Part shown: in pieces, positions 15,546 through 25,703 of the stretch
Layout: each line of letters begins with the position of its first letter
How positions within the stretch are numbered: position 1 is the first letter of the stretch
From: HKCCE3408 sp039191215
GTDB lineage: Bacteria > Pseudomonadota > Alphaproteobacteria > Rhodobacterales > Rhodobacteraceae
Reading direction: 5' to 3'
Length of the DNA stretch: 40,741 nucleotides
Assembly: GCA_039191215.1 (NCBI GenBank)
Contig: JBCCXT010000036.1
Span: 1 to 40,741 of the forward strand
Translations under genes and position numbers: made by a program
Notes under the pieces: model-generated
Databases searched by the model: none
What the model saw: the letters and a program-made list of their open reading frames with translations, nothing else
Told to the model about the DNA's origin: nothing

Positions 15546-18500
15546 TTGTCCGGCCAGCCGTCCCCTTTTGGTCTTTATGACCCTGAGCGTGAACAGAGCG
15601 CCTGTGGCGTTGGATTTCTGACGCGCAAGGACGGAAAACAAACCCACAAGGTGCTGCGCCACGCCCACGAAGCCCTCTGTGCCGTCCCCCACCGCGGTGG
15701 GATGTCGTCGTAAGGTGTTGGCGATGGCGCTGGCATTTCGGTCGACCTTTCGCTCCGATTTTTCAAGAAATTGACCGGCGCAAAATTGACCGCTGGCAAG
15801 TTCGGGGTTGGCAACTTCTTCTTGCCCGCGAATACCCAGATGCATGACCGTGCTGCGCAGTTGATTGAAACCGTTCTGAGCGATTAGGGATTTGAAACCG
15901 AACTCATCCGCAATTTGCCGGTCAATAATGATGCGATTGGCCCGCGATCGGTAAAGTTCCAGTCACCCATCGCACAATGGGTATACGTGGCGCCCGAGGG
16001 CGTCGATCAGACGGTAGTCGATCGGCGCATCCATGCCGCGCTGTTGGAGATCGAAGCGGTTGCCTACACCGATCCAGCGCTCGAGGGTTTATACCCCCTG
16101 TCGCTGTCTTCGCGCATGCAGGTCTTCAAGGGGCGGCTAAATTCGTGGGAGATCATCCCTTATTTCACCGACCTCTTAGATCCCGATCATGCGGTCCATA
16201 CGCTCTACTTTCATACCCGATTTTCAACAAACACCGATCCGCATCCCTCCATGGCGCAGCCATTTCGGCTGATGGCGCATAATGGCGCGTTGAATACCGA
16301 CAAGAAGAACCGTCTCAGCGAGGCAGCGATCGCATTGGCCCGCAACAAGGCGATCATTCGCCCGAAAGGCCAATCCGACGGCTGCCGTCTGGATCAGACG
16401 CTTAATGCGCGGATCTATGACGAAGGCCTTGATCTGGTCACAGCCGTTGTGGCGATGATGCCGCCCGCGTGGGAGAACGATAAACGGCTCAGCCCCAAGG
16501 TACGGGCGATGCTGGAATATTTCTCCCTTTCCGAAGAAAAAAATGACGGCCCGGCTGCGCTGATCTTCGGCGATCGGGACATTGTCGGGGCGCGACTTGA
16601 CCGGCTTGGACTGCGCCCGACGCGGACCGTGGAGACCAGCGAATACCTTGCCGTGATGTCCGAAGCGGGCCAGATTGACTTCCCACCCGAAGACGTGATC
16701 CGCCGTGGTCGGGTCGAGGCGGGTGGGATGATCTATCTCGACCACCGCGACGGCCAGATCGTCGAAACCAACGCGGCGCTGGAACGTCTGGCCCAAGCCA
16801 AGGATTACACCAGCCTGCTGGCAGAGGCGCAGATCAATATCGATGACCTGCCAGCCTGCGACGTGACCACACCGGCAGTGGCCGCGGCGCGCTATAACGG
16901 CGATCTGGAACGGCCAGCGCGCTATGTCGGCTACACGCTCAATCAGGAGAGCTTCAAGTTTCTGATGGACCCGATGCTGCAGACCGGCGTCGAAAAGGTC
17001 TCAGCCATGGGGTATGGCAACGCCATTAACGCCCTTTCGGACAACGAAGGGGGCGTTGCCAAATATTTCAGTCAGCGTTTTGCACAAGTCACAAACCCGC
17101 CTCTCGACTCCATCCGCGAAGCGGACGGCATGACATTGCGCGTGGCGCTTGGAGAGAAACCGCATCTGGGGCAAAGCCGCTCGCGGCAGATCGTCGTGAA
17201 CTCGCCAGTCTTGCTGATGACAGATATGCTCAAGATCAGGGCGCAGGAGGCGACCCCTTGGGAGCGCTTCGATGTACTCTACGAGCCCGTCTTCGACGAT
17301 GGTCTTGCAAATGAGCATGCGCTGACCGATGCGATTGATGCATTGGCCAATGAGGTCGTTGCCTTCGCCCAGGAGAAGGGCGGGATCGCGATCCTGACAG
17401 ACCGGCATCTGAGCCGCGCCATGGCCCCGATCCCGATGACGCTCGCCGTTTCGGCCATCAACCAGCGCCTGATAGAGGAAGGCACGCGCTTCAAAGTCAG
17501 CCTTGTGGCAGAGAGCGGGCAAATCTGCTCGTCCCACCACATTGCCTGCGCTTTCGGCTTTGGCGCTTCGGCCGTCTACCCGCTGGCCGTGCGGATGCGG
17601 GCGGAAGAGCTGTACGGCGAAGACGGGGCCGCCGACGCCTATCGCAAATTCAAGAAGGCCGCCGAAAAGGCGCTGATGAAGACCATGGGCAAAGTTGGGC
17701 TTTGCACCGTCGAGTCCTATTCAGGTGGGGAGTTCTTCGAGCCGAACTTTCTCGACACCAATGACCCGGTCTTTGCCAAATACCTCCCCAATATGAAGAC
17801 CCCGGTGGGTGGTGTGCGTTTCGATGTGGTCGCGAAATCAGTCGCCGACTGGCACGAGCGCGCCCTGGCCGTACTCTCCGACAAGGACATCCCGATTCTG
17901 GGCCTCTTCAAGCAGCGCTCCGAAGGCGCGGGTCATTCTACGGCACCACAGCTGTGCGCGGCTTTGTCGATCTGACCGAGGAAAAGATCGCATTTGTGAA
18001 CCAATCGGATGAGGCGCCGGACGGCGAGACCGACCCATTCCGCCTGATGACGCTGCGCCAGATGGACGACGCGTTTGGCATCAATGATAGCGGCTATGTG
18101 AACACGTCCTTTGAAAAGCTCTCAACGGAAAAGATCAACGGCTTTACAATCACGCCCGGCTACCGCGCGTTTACGGCTATGATAACGGACGAACGCGCGC
18201 GCGGCCCGGCTGCGCTGCGTGATGTTTTGGCATTTCCTGCCGACATCACATTCCTCCATACCGTGCCCGACATGAAACGCGAGATGATGCTGTTCAACCG
18301 CGCGGGCAACAACGATTTCGTCATTCGTGGCATTGCCGTCGAAGATCTGGGGTGCGGTGAATACCTGCTGCGCCTGACCGGGCCCAAGGCGGGTGATCTT
18401 GGCCGTCTCGACGTGCTGGCCGAAACGCTGGTCGAGCGCTTTGGTAGGGACGTCGAAGGCCATTATATCACCACGGGCGCGCTAAAAGTCGCCGTCATTG

Positions 18501-21028
18501 GCATGGCGCTGGATTACATCTCGCGCCTGCGGTCCGCCCCGGAACGGATCGCTTTGGAGGACGTCGAACCCGCCTCCGCCATCACGCCCCGACGGGCTTC
18601 GGGCGCAATGTCCCACGGCGCGCTTGTCGCCTCCGCCCACGAAGCCGTCGCGCATGGCACGAACTTGGTCGGTGGCATGTCGAATTCCGGCGAAGGCGGC
18701 GAGCATATCTCGCGCTACGGCACGATCCGCGCCAGCCGGATCAAGCAGTTCACCAGCGGCCGATTCGGCGTCTGGGCGGGCTATCTGGCCGACCCGAAAC
18801 TCGAAGAGATTGAGATCAAGATCGGTCAAGGCGCGAAGCCCGGCGAGGGTGGCCAGTTGCCTGCACCCAAGGTCACGGTAGAGATCGCCGCCGCGCGCGG
18901 CGGCACGCCGGGCGTCGAACTGATCTCACCTCCGCCGCACCATGACACCTATTCGATCGAAGACCTCGGTCAGCTGATCCACGACGCCAAAGCGGCGCGC
19001 GTGCGGGTGATCGTCAAGCTCGTCTCCTCCGAAGGCATCGGCACGATTGCCGTGGGCGTCGCCAAGGCCGGCGCGGATGTCATCAACGTGGCGGGCAATA
19101 CCGGCGGGACGGGGGCGGCCGCGGGGACCAGCCTGAAATACACCGGTCGCGCTGCCGAGATTGGCATCGCCGAGGTCCATCAGGCGCTCTGTACCAACGG
19201 TATCCGCCAAAAGGTCCTCCTGCGCTGCTCCGGCGCGATGCAGACAGGCACGGACGTGGTCAAGGGCGCGATGCTGGGCGGCGACAGTTTCGAATTCGGC
19301 ACCACAGCGCTGATGATGCTGAAATGCGTCATGGCCAAGAATTGTAATGTGAAATGCCCGGCGGGCCTGACGACGAACCCCGAAGTTTTTGACGGCGATT
19401 CCCGGGCATTGGCGCAGTACCTGCTCAACATCGCCCATGAGGTGCGTGAGATCCTCGCGTCCCTCGGCCTAAAGTCGCTGGCAGAGGCGCGCGGGCGGGC
19501 GGATCTTCTGCACCTGCTCGACCACCCGTCTTCGGTCGGAAAGCTTGATCTGCGGGCGATGCTGACATGCGTGCCGGAGGTCAAGGTCGATGAGCCCATC
19601 TATCTGGAGAAGGACTTCGCCGTCGACGACGCGCTTCTTGATCAGCTCAGAGCTCGGCTGATCGATGGCGACAACGGGCCGATCGAACTTCGCCCCAATG
19701 CGCCCCTCAATAACCGCAACAAGACTGTCGGCGGCCAGCTTGGCATCGATATCGAACGGCTTCTGAACCACGAGCTTGACGCTCTTCCCGCTGCAGCGTT
19801 CGAAGATGCCCGCGGCCGCCGCTATTTCGATCCGCGCAGCATCCGCGTCGTGACGAACGGATCAGCGGGCCAGAGCTTTGCCGCCTTCTGCAACGACGGC
19901 ATGGTCATGGAGCACACCGGAACCTGCAACGATGGCGTCGGCAAAGGGGCGTCGGGGGGCGAGATCATCGTACGCTCGCCCGGCGGGGCCAAGGGCCGCG
20001 AAAACGTGCTCATCGGCAACTTTGCCTTGTTCGGCGCCACGGGCGGGCGGACATTTGTCGAAGGTCAAGCCGGCGACAGATTTGCTGTCCGCAATTCCGG
20101 GGCCACAGCGGTGGTCGAAGGCGTCGGCGATTTCTGTGCGGAATACATGACAAATGGCGCGGTCCTCAACATCGGCGACTTCGCCAAGGGCTTTGGCAAC
20201 GGCATGTCAGGCGGCTTTGCCTATCAATACGATCCCGGGAACCGCTTGCCCGAAATGATGAGCCAAGACTCTGTCCTTGCCGGAACGCTCGCCGACGGTT
20301 CCGACCACGCCGCGATCCACGAAGAGGCCGTGCAACAGCTTATGTCCTGGCACATCGAGGCCACGGGGTCGAAACGCGCGCAGGCGCTTCTTGGCGATTG
20401 GGACACCACACGCGATCACATGGCCTGGATCATGCCGAAGGCACTGCTCCAGTATCAGGGCGCCGATGCGATCCTCGCCGCGCGGAGCCGAAAAGAGCTG
20501 ATCGACGGGCTGTCGACCGCGCTTGCGAACCATCAGATCACCGAATTGAAAGCCGCTTGGAAACAGGGGCGACCAGTGCATCGTGGGGCTGTGCCAGTCT
20601 ACGGCGAAATGGACAACGAAGAGATGTTCCGCCTTCTAGGCAGCTACATCGTCTTTGAGCGCGCACAGGTGATCGCCACGAAACGGTTCGGCAATGCCGA
20701 TCGCCTCGCTCGGGACAAGGCGGCAAAGAACCTGATCCTGACCGAAGATTTCGGTCTCATGGCAGGGCTGGCCAAGCACGCCAAGGCCGCGGTCGAAGGC
20801 TATGATGATGCAGGTCTCGCAGCGCTGGTTGCCAACAAGCGGCTCAGCGGCTTCAAGCGCGCGCTGTCTTTGCGCAATATCCTCAGCATGGACAGCCCCG
20901 GCACCTATGCCTGGATCCTGCATCAAAGCGCCAAGAATCGCAGCGCTCTTGGCGAGGTGCCGAGCTTTGACGCCCTTTTTGCAGAAAACGCGATCCCCGA
21001 CGTTGTCGCGCGGACCGCAGCGGAGTGA
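15546..21028 (+). pseudogene. Large divergent glutamate synthase-like gene, disrupted
   Basis: With its lesions ignored this encodes about 1827 residues, roughly 300 more than usual GltB. The TTG at 15546 has GGAG about eight bases upstream. Catalytic Cys of the amidotransferase is in SACGVGF. Lesions: TAA at 15711-15713 (between HRGGMSS and GVGDGAG), TAG at 15885-15887, and loss of about one base near 17938, where SEGAGHS leaves frame and YGTTAVRGF resumes in the next frame. The three pieces otherwise join without loss. Later domains are the FMN synthase barrel (GAKPGEGGQLPAPKV, SPPPHHDTYSIEDLGQ), an iron-sulfur motif C-x5-C-x3-C (one residue shorter than the usual C-x5-C-x4-C), and the GXGXG helix. 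HNGEIN of the family is HNGALN here. About 130 residues are inserted before the synthase domain, and the C-terminus is extended. No gltD follows. Sequencing error cannot be excluded. Confidence 0.85.
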
Positions 21029-21033
21029 ATGCC

Positions 21034-22785
21034 ATGAACGACATGGGCACAAAGGTCCCCTACATCCCCGAGGATGCACCCTTTTCCGGCGATCAGAAGC
21101 TCTGGCTCGGCGGGTTTCTGGCGGGGCTCCATTCAAGACTTGCAGCAGGCGGCGGCGCGGTTGCCCCTGCGGGACATTCCGCAGAGGTCAAACCGCTTGA
21201 CATCATCTATGGCACGCAGACCGGCAATGCCGAAAGCCTGGCCGAAGATGCCGCAGCGCACGCGCGCAACAAGGGCTTTACGCCCCGCGTGGCGGAAATG
21301 GACGGGGTCGAGATGGACCACCTCGCTGCTATGCAAAATCTCATCGTTGTTGTTTCAACCTACGGCGACGGCGAAATGCCCGACAACGCGCATCAGTTTT
21401 GGGAAGCGCTCAGCGCCTCGACCGCACCGCGTCTAGAGAACCTAAACTACGGCGTGCTCGCACTGGGCGATACGTCCTATGACGAGTTTTGTCAGGCCGG
21501 GAAACTGATCGATACGCGCCTTGAACAGCTGGGCGCCAAACGCCTTGGTCCGCGTGTCGATTGCGACGTGGATTTCGAAGATGCCGCCGAGGACTGGATC
21601 GCCGCCACCATGCCTGATGCAGGCAATGTCGCAACTGCCGCAGCGGTTGTGGAGGCGCCCAAAAAGGAGAAATCGGGTTGGACCCGCAAGAACCCGTTCG
21701 TGGCGACCATGCGCGAAAATCGGATCCTTTCGGGTCCGAAATCCGCCAAGGAAATCCGGCATATCGCCTTTGATCTGGCCGATAGCGGAATGACCTATGA
21801 GGCGGGTGATGCGTTGGGCGTGATGCCGGTGAACGCACCGGACTTGGTCGAAAACTGGCTCACACGCCTCGGCGCAACGGGTGACACGGATGTGGGCGGC
21901 AAGGCCCTTGGCGACCGCCTGAAAACCGAGCTTGAGATCATGACGCCGTCGCGTGACCTCATTCGCGCGATCGAGCCGTTGGCAAAGGACGATGAACTCA
22001 CCCACGTCGTCACACATGGGGACAAGGAGGCGCTGGAGGCCTACCTTTGGAGCAAAGATGCGCTCGACCTTCTGAACCTAAACCCCGATCTCGCGCTCGA
22101 CCCCGCTGAGGTCCTCAGCTGGCTGAAACCGCTCCAGCACCGCGCCTATTCGATTTCTTCAAGCGCGAAGGCGCATAACGGTGAGGTTCACCTGACCGTC
22201 GCCGCCGTCCGTTGGATGTACGCCGACCGGCCCCATCGTGGTGTCTGTTCGACCTTCCTTGCCGATCACGTGCCCGATGGCGCGAGCGCTGGCATTTTCA
22301 TGTCGCCGAACAAAAGCTTCCGCGTGCCCGAGGACGACAGTGTCCCGATGATCATGGTCGGCCCCGGCACCGGCATCGCCCCGTTCCGGGCCTTCCTCGA
22401 AGAACGTCGCGAGCGCGGTGCCACCGGGGCAAACTGGCTCTTTTTCGGGGATCAGCACCGGGCCAGCGATTTCATCTATGAAGAAGAGATCAGCGCGTTT
22501 TCCGCCTCTGGCCTGCTGACCCGACTCGACTTGGCCTTCAGCCGGGATCAGGCCGACAAGCTCTATGTGCAGCACCGCATGATCGAAAACGGCAAGGAAC
22601 TTTTCGCGCAGCTCGAACAGGATGGCTCGTTCTACGTATGCGGCGATGCAACCCGCATGGCCAAGGACGTCGATGCGGCGCTCCACCAGATCATCGAAAC
22701 CCAGGGCGGTCTGACCCCCGAGGCGGCAACCGACTACGTCATCCGCCTTAAGCGCGACAAGCGCTACGTGCGGGACGTCTACTGA
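21034..22785 (+). CDS. CysJ-like NADPH diflavin reductase
   Basis: 583 residues. A short leader (FSGDQKLWLGGFLAGL) is typical of bacterial sulfite-reductase-type flavoproteins. The flavodoxin domain (about 55-195) has YGTQTGNAESLAED for FMN. The FAD domain has RAYSISSS and HRGVCSTFLAD; the NADPH domain has MVGPGTGIAPFRAFLEE and YVCGDATRMAKDV; the protein ends in the CysJ-like YVRDVY. It moves electrons from NADPH through FAD and FMN to a partner protein. A GTG at 21025 is in frame, but the ATG at 21034 has GGAG eight bases before it. It follows the gltB-like stop by five bases, and no cysI is present, so the natural acceptor may be the GltB-like protein or the heme protein downstream. It is intact although its neighbour is broken. 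Confidence 0.9.
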   Translation: MNDMGTKVPYIPEDAPFSGDQKLWLGGFLAGLHSRLAAGGGAVAPAGHSAEVKPLDIIYGTQTGNAESLAEDAAAHARNKGFTPRVAEMDGVEMDHLAAMQNLIVVVSTYGDGEMPDNAHQFWEALSASTAPRLENLNYGVLALGDTSYDEFCQAGKLIDTRLEQLGAKRLGPRVDCDVDFEDAAEDWIAATMPDAGNVATAAAVVEAPKKEKSGWTRKNPFVATMRENRILSGPKSAKEIRHIAFDLADSGMTYEAGDALGVMPVNAPDLVENWLTRLGATGDTDVGGKALGDRLKTELEIMTPSRDLIRAIEPLAKDDELTHVVTHGDKEALEAYLWSKDALDLLNLNPDLALDPAEVLSWLKPLQHRAYSISSSAKAHNGEVHLTVAAVRWMYADRPHRGVCSTFLADHVPDGASAGIFMSPNKSFRVPEDDSVPMIMVGPGTGIAPFRAFLEERRERGATGANWLFFGDQHRASDFIYEEEISAFSASGLLTRLDLAFSRDQADKLYVQHRMIENGKELFAQLEQDGSFYVCGDATRMAKDVDAALHQIIETQGGLTPEAATDYVIRLKRDKRYVRDVY

Positions 22786-22797
22786 CCCGGAGGGCGC

Positions 22798-23757
22798 ATG
22801 CCCCAAACTATCCCCAGCTCTTGCAGCGCCTGCCCGGCTGATCGCGAGCTTCCAAGATCGCTAAGCGCGCTTGAAGCAAGCGGTCCCGTGACCTTTGTGG
22901 AGGGCAATCTTGCAACCGTAGCTCTTTTGGGCACAAATCTCGACAACGCCCTGATCACTACGAATAACAGCGTCGCGCTTCTAAGCGGGATGGGCGGCCT
23001 GGCCGCCTATCAGGATTGCTCCAAACCGTTCCGAATTTCCCAAAGGCGCATCACGCTTCGCATTGACGCCTCTGCACAGGTCGACTTGGCCCTCTGTGCG
23101 GGCCAGGCGGGCGCGAACACCGTCCTCAACACGCTGGATAGAGAAGGAAATGTCTCGCATCGGATTGAAGCCAACGACGACTATGACAAGCGCGTGCTGC
23201 GCTCGCTGCGACGATGCACCAAGGAGCCTGCGCCGCCACAACCGGAACGGCACACTGAAAACCTAATTTCGCTCAGCGCGGTGCGCAACGCCCGTGATCG
23301 TTGGGTGACCAGCGACAGCGGTCGGCACCTCAATGACCTCTGCATTGCTCGGGGTCGGGATCGCCTACGAACGCTCCGCCATGTGGGACGCAGCCGCGCT
23401 TGGCGGGTCGATGGAAACGTCGTCACAAGTTTCATCGAGTGTCTATGTGAGCGCGATATGCAACATATGCGCCTTGTCCCAGGCAACGGGTTCGTACTCG
23501 GCGATCTTTTCCGTGGCGGAACCTTGCAACAGCTTGACCGCATTCTTCTTTCGACCAGCCCGTCAAGCCGGTTCGCATTGGATATAGGCCAAGTTCGTGA
23601 CTGCTGGGCCACCAGATTTAGGACAGTCTCTCATCTGGAGCTTTATTCGGACGACAATCGCGTTGCAGCCGTGCTTGCGCCCGATCCGCACAGCGACATC
23701 AAGCACTGGAACGAGATGCTTGCCTGCTTGCCTCCAGCATTTAGGGCTGTCCCTTGA
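22798..23757 (+). CDS. Distant HemS/HmuS-type heme-handling protein
   Basis: 319 residues with two weakly similar halves, as in the HemS/PhuS family of cytoplasmic heme-binding or heme-degrading proteins. The N-terminal half has VALLGTNLDNALITTNNSVA and NTVLNTLDREGNVSHRIEAND. The C-terminal half has GRDRLRTLRHVGRSRAWRV, VRDCWATRF and VSHLELYSDDNRVAAVLAP followed by HWNEMLACLPP, matching the usual SLELFD.G...P.W..LV..LP ending. The histidine expected in the IQIHTGP segment of the C-terminal half is not present (GFVLGDLFRGG here), so heme ligation may differ or be lost. CGGAGGG five bases before the ATG and a 12-base gap place it in one operon with the diflavin reductase. The family assignment is by recall of motifs and needs a profile search. 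Confidence 0.55.
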   Translation: MPQTIPSSCSACPADRELPRSLSALEASGPVTFVEGNLATVALLGTNLDNALITTNNSVALLSGMGGLAAYQDCSKPFRISQRRITLRIDASAQVDLALCAGQAGANTVLNTLDREGNVSHRIEANDDYDKRVLRSLRRCTKEPAPPQPERHTENLISLSAVRNARDRWVTSDSGRHLNDLCIARGRDRLRTLRHVGRSRAWRVDGNVVTSFIECLCERDMQHMRLVPGNGFVLGDLFRGGTLQQLDRILLSTSPSSRFALDIGQVRDCWATRFRTVSHLELYSDDNRVAAVLAPDPHSDIKHWNEMLACLPPAFRAVP

Positions 23758-23910
23758 AAGCGTGACGGAATTGGAATGGAAAGCGGATCTACACTTGTCT
23801 TTGGTCCTACACATCGCAGGTATTGCAACCGTAGTATCGAGCAAGGAAATCAGACGGTCTAGACCGTGATGTCCGGCGCCATAGACCCTCCAAACCCGAC
23901 CCGTGAAGTT

Positions 23911-25119
23911 ATGCTGACATTGAAAGACATTCAAAACGCGCACGACGCCATAGCAGATGCCACGCTGCGCACGCCCTTGGTGCACGCACACCGCCTGTCG
24001 TCGATCCTGGGCATCGACCTCTATCTCAAGCTCGAAAATCTCCAACATACGAACGCGTTCAAGGCGCGGGGCGCGCTCAACAAGCTTTTGACGCTTGATG
24101 CAGAAGCGCGAAAAGTGCCCGTGATCGCCTGCTCCGCCGGCAATCACGCCCAAGGCATTGCCTATCACGCAACCCGGCTTGGCATCGCGTCGACCATCGT
24201 GATGCCAGTGGGCACGCCCTTCAATAAGATCAAGCGCACTGAGGATTTCGGCGCAAACGTGATCACCCACGGGACGGGATTTGATGAGAGCGTGGCGTTC
24301 ACGCTCGAAATGGCAGAGCGCGAAGGAATGACATTTATCCATCCCTTCGACGATCCTGCCGTCGTTGCGGGACAAGGCACTGTGGCGCTCGAAATGCTCG
24401 AAGAGCAACCCGACCTCGATGTCATCGTAATTCCTGTCGGTGGCGGTGGTTTGATCTCGGGCATGGCCACAGCCATCAAGGCGCTGCGTCCCGAAATCGA
24501 AGTGATCGGCGCCCAGGCTCATCTGTTTGATGCGGTCAAATCGGCGTTTTACGGAAGTCCAACAAACTTTGCGGGGGCAACACTGGCCGAAGGGATCGCG
24601 GTCAAAGCGCCGTCGGAGGCGAATCTAGCGATTATCCGCAGACACGTGGACCGGATCGAAAGCGTCAGCGAACCCGATATCGAAGAGGCTGTCTTCGATC
24701 TCTTGAGCCATGAAAAGCTCGTTGCAGAAGGTGCGCCCGGCGCAGGGCTTGCGGCGATCAAGAACACGCTCGATCGCCTTCGGGGTCGCAAAGTCGGTTT
24801 GGTGATCTGCGGTGGCAACATCGACTCGCGCCTCTTGTCGACATTGATCCTACGCGGCCTGGTGCGCGACGGTCGGATCACGCGGCTCATCTTCGAAATC
24901 GACGACACGCCGGGACAGCTGTCGGGCATATCGAGCCTCATTGGTGAGGCCGGCGCCAATGTCATCGAAGTCATTCATCAACGGATGATGCAGTCGGTAT
25001 CGCTCAAGAAGGCCGAGTTGGAAATCGTTATCGAGGCACGCGACCGGAATCACGTGGACGAAATCCAGACGATCCTGCGCGACAATGGCTTCAAATTACG
25101 GATCGCTGATGCGATCTAG
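23911..25119 (+). CDS. ilvA: Threonine ammonia-lyase (threonine dehydratase)
   Basis: 402 residues from the ATG at 23911 (MLTLKDIQNAHDAIADATLRTPL). An in-frame GTG at 23866 and ATG at 23869 would add 14-15 residues with no family resemblance. PLP-binding Lys-51 is in TNAFKARGALNKL; the glycine-rich phosphate loop is PVGGGGLISG; SAGNHAQG is the substrate loop. The C-terminal 80 residues are an ACT domain (LIFEIDDTPGQLSGISSLIGEAGANVIEV). The enzyme deaminates threonine to 2-oxobutyrate, either for isoleucine synthesis or for catabolism; the single ACT domain is typical of this about 400-residue class rather than the 500-residue biosynthetic IlvA of E. coli. It lies 153 bases after the HemS-like gene with no terminator evident. 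Confidence 0.92.
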   Translation: MLTLKDIQNAHDAIADATLRTPLVHAHRLSSILGIDLYLKLENLQHTNAFKARGALNKLLTLDAEARKVPVIACSAGNHAQGIAYHATRLGIASTIVMPVGTPFNKIKRTEDFGANVITHGTGFDESVAFTLEMAEREGMTFIHPFDDPAVVAGQGTVALEMLEEQPDLDVIVIPVGGGGLISGMATAIKALRPEIEVIGAQAHLFDAVKSAFYGSPTNFAGATLAEGIAVKAPSEANLAIIRRHVDRIESVSEPDIEEAVFDLLSHEKLVAEGAPGAGLAAIKNTLDRLRGRKVGLVICGGNIDSRLLSTLILRGLVRDGRITRLIFEIDDTPGQLSGISSLIGEAGANVIEVIHQRMMQSVSLKKAELEIVIEARDRNHVDEIQTILRDNGFKLRIADAI

Positions 25120-25136
25120 AAGTATCGCTACAGATT

Positions 25137-25425
25137 TCATTTTTTCGAAAACCCAATCGCCATGCAGCAGTGTTGAATGAGACCCACAATGACCTGGTTG
25201 TCAGGCATTGGCTGCATGGATCTCAAGGTATGTACTTGATCCGTAATTCCGCGGAACAAGACGTCACCCCAAAACGCCTCGTCGACCGTTCGATTGGTTC
25301 TTTGGCGTTCTTCATCCAGAAACTTAGGCTCGAAGCCATAACGTATCATCGAAGCAAAAAGGCCAGCTTATCGCAAAGTCCAACTCCTGCATTGAGCCAA
25401 GCGGATTTCCCGATTCACAACAACA
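25137..25425 (-). pseudogene. Frameshifted remnant of an unidentified gene
   Basis: On the minus strand the reading NAGVGLCDKLAFLLR breaks at a TGA near 25350 and appears to continue in another frame as YGFEPKFLDEERQRTNR, then VDEAFWGDVLFRGITDQVHTL and ending in AIGFSKK. The second part is 70 codons long and looks protein-like (acidic and aromatic residues in a helical pattern). I do not recognise the family. The upstream part has further stops. It is read as the C-terminal end of a lost gene; low certainty. Confidence 0.35.
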
Positions 25426-25511
25426 TCTGGCTGCGGGTCTCCGCCTTTATCGATGTATGCTTCACTATCAAAATATTGAAAGATTGGGCTCAAACCAGAC
25501 CGTCAATACAA

Positions 25512-25544
25512 CATGCGTGCAGGACCAGGTCCTGCGACCGCATG
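25512..25544. repeat. Two-step perfect inverted repeat
   Basis: GCAGGACC at 25519-25526 and GGTCCTGC at 25528-25535 form an 8-bp stem around a single A. Outside it, CATGCG (25512-25517) pairs with CGCATG (25539-25544), separated by one and three bases. No U-run follows on either strand, so it is not a clear terminator. It could be a protein-binding site or the end of a lost mobile element. Confidence 0.55.
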
Positions 25545-25703
25545 CTGATAGCTCCGGTTTGTAAGCAAACTTAGCCCAGCTAGGGCGATGCTGCGATTGC
25601 TAGGCGCCTCGGCTAAAGTTGCGTGGATCTCAATTCTGCCGCCGAGCCTCTCTCGCAGACGTTCGAAGTTGCCCGGCGCGGGCGACCACGGTCACTCCGT
25701 TGC

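Larger units (their letters stand above)
25120..25703. other. Gap with coding debris and inverted repeats
   Basis: 584 bases between ilvA and hbd with no intact gene, visibly more AT-rich than the flanks. It contains a minus-strand remnant (described separately), a strong inverted repeat at 25512-25544 and a small hairpin GTTTG-TAAG-CAAAC at 25557-25570. The pattern is that of decayed accessory DNA. Confidence 0.55.

Noticed and set aside
15711..15887. Programmed recoding (readthrough of TAA and TAG) in the gltB-like gene
   Set aside because: Two different stops plus an independent frameshift 2 kb later, with no slippery site or recoding structure noticed; mutation or sequence error is simpler.
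21034..22785. Calling the diflavin protein cysJ of assimilatory sulfite reduction
   Set aside because: No cysI or other sulfur-assimilation gene is present, and the gene is coupled to the gltB-like gene, so the symbol would claim too much.
23563..24522. 319-codon minus-strand frame
   Set aside because: It overlaps the end of the HemS-like gene and the start of ilvA on the other strand; ilvA is certain and this frame has no recognisable motif.
25170..25574. 134-codon plus-strand frame between ilvA and hbd
   Set aside because: It crosses the inverted repeat and is antisense to the more protein-like remnant; no family resemblance or ribosome site.
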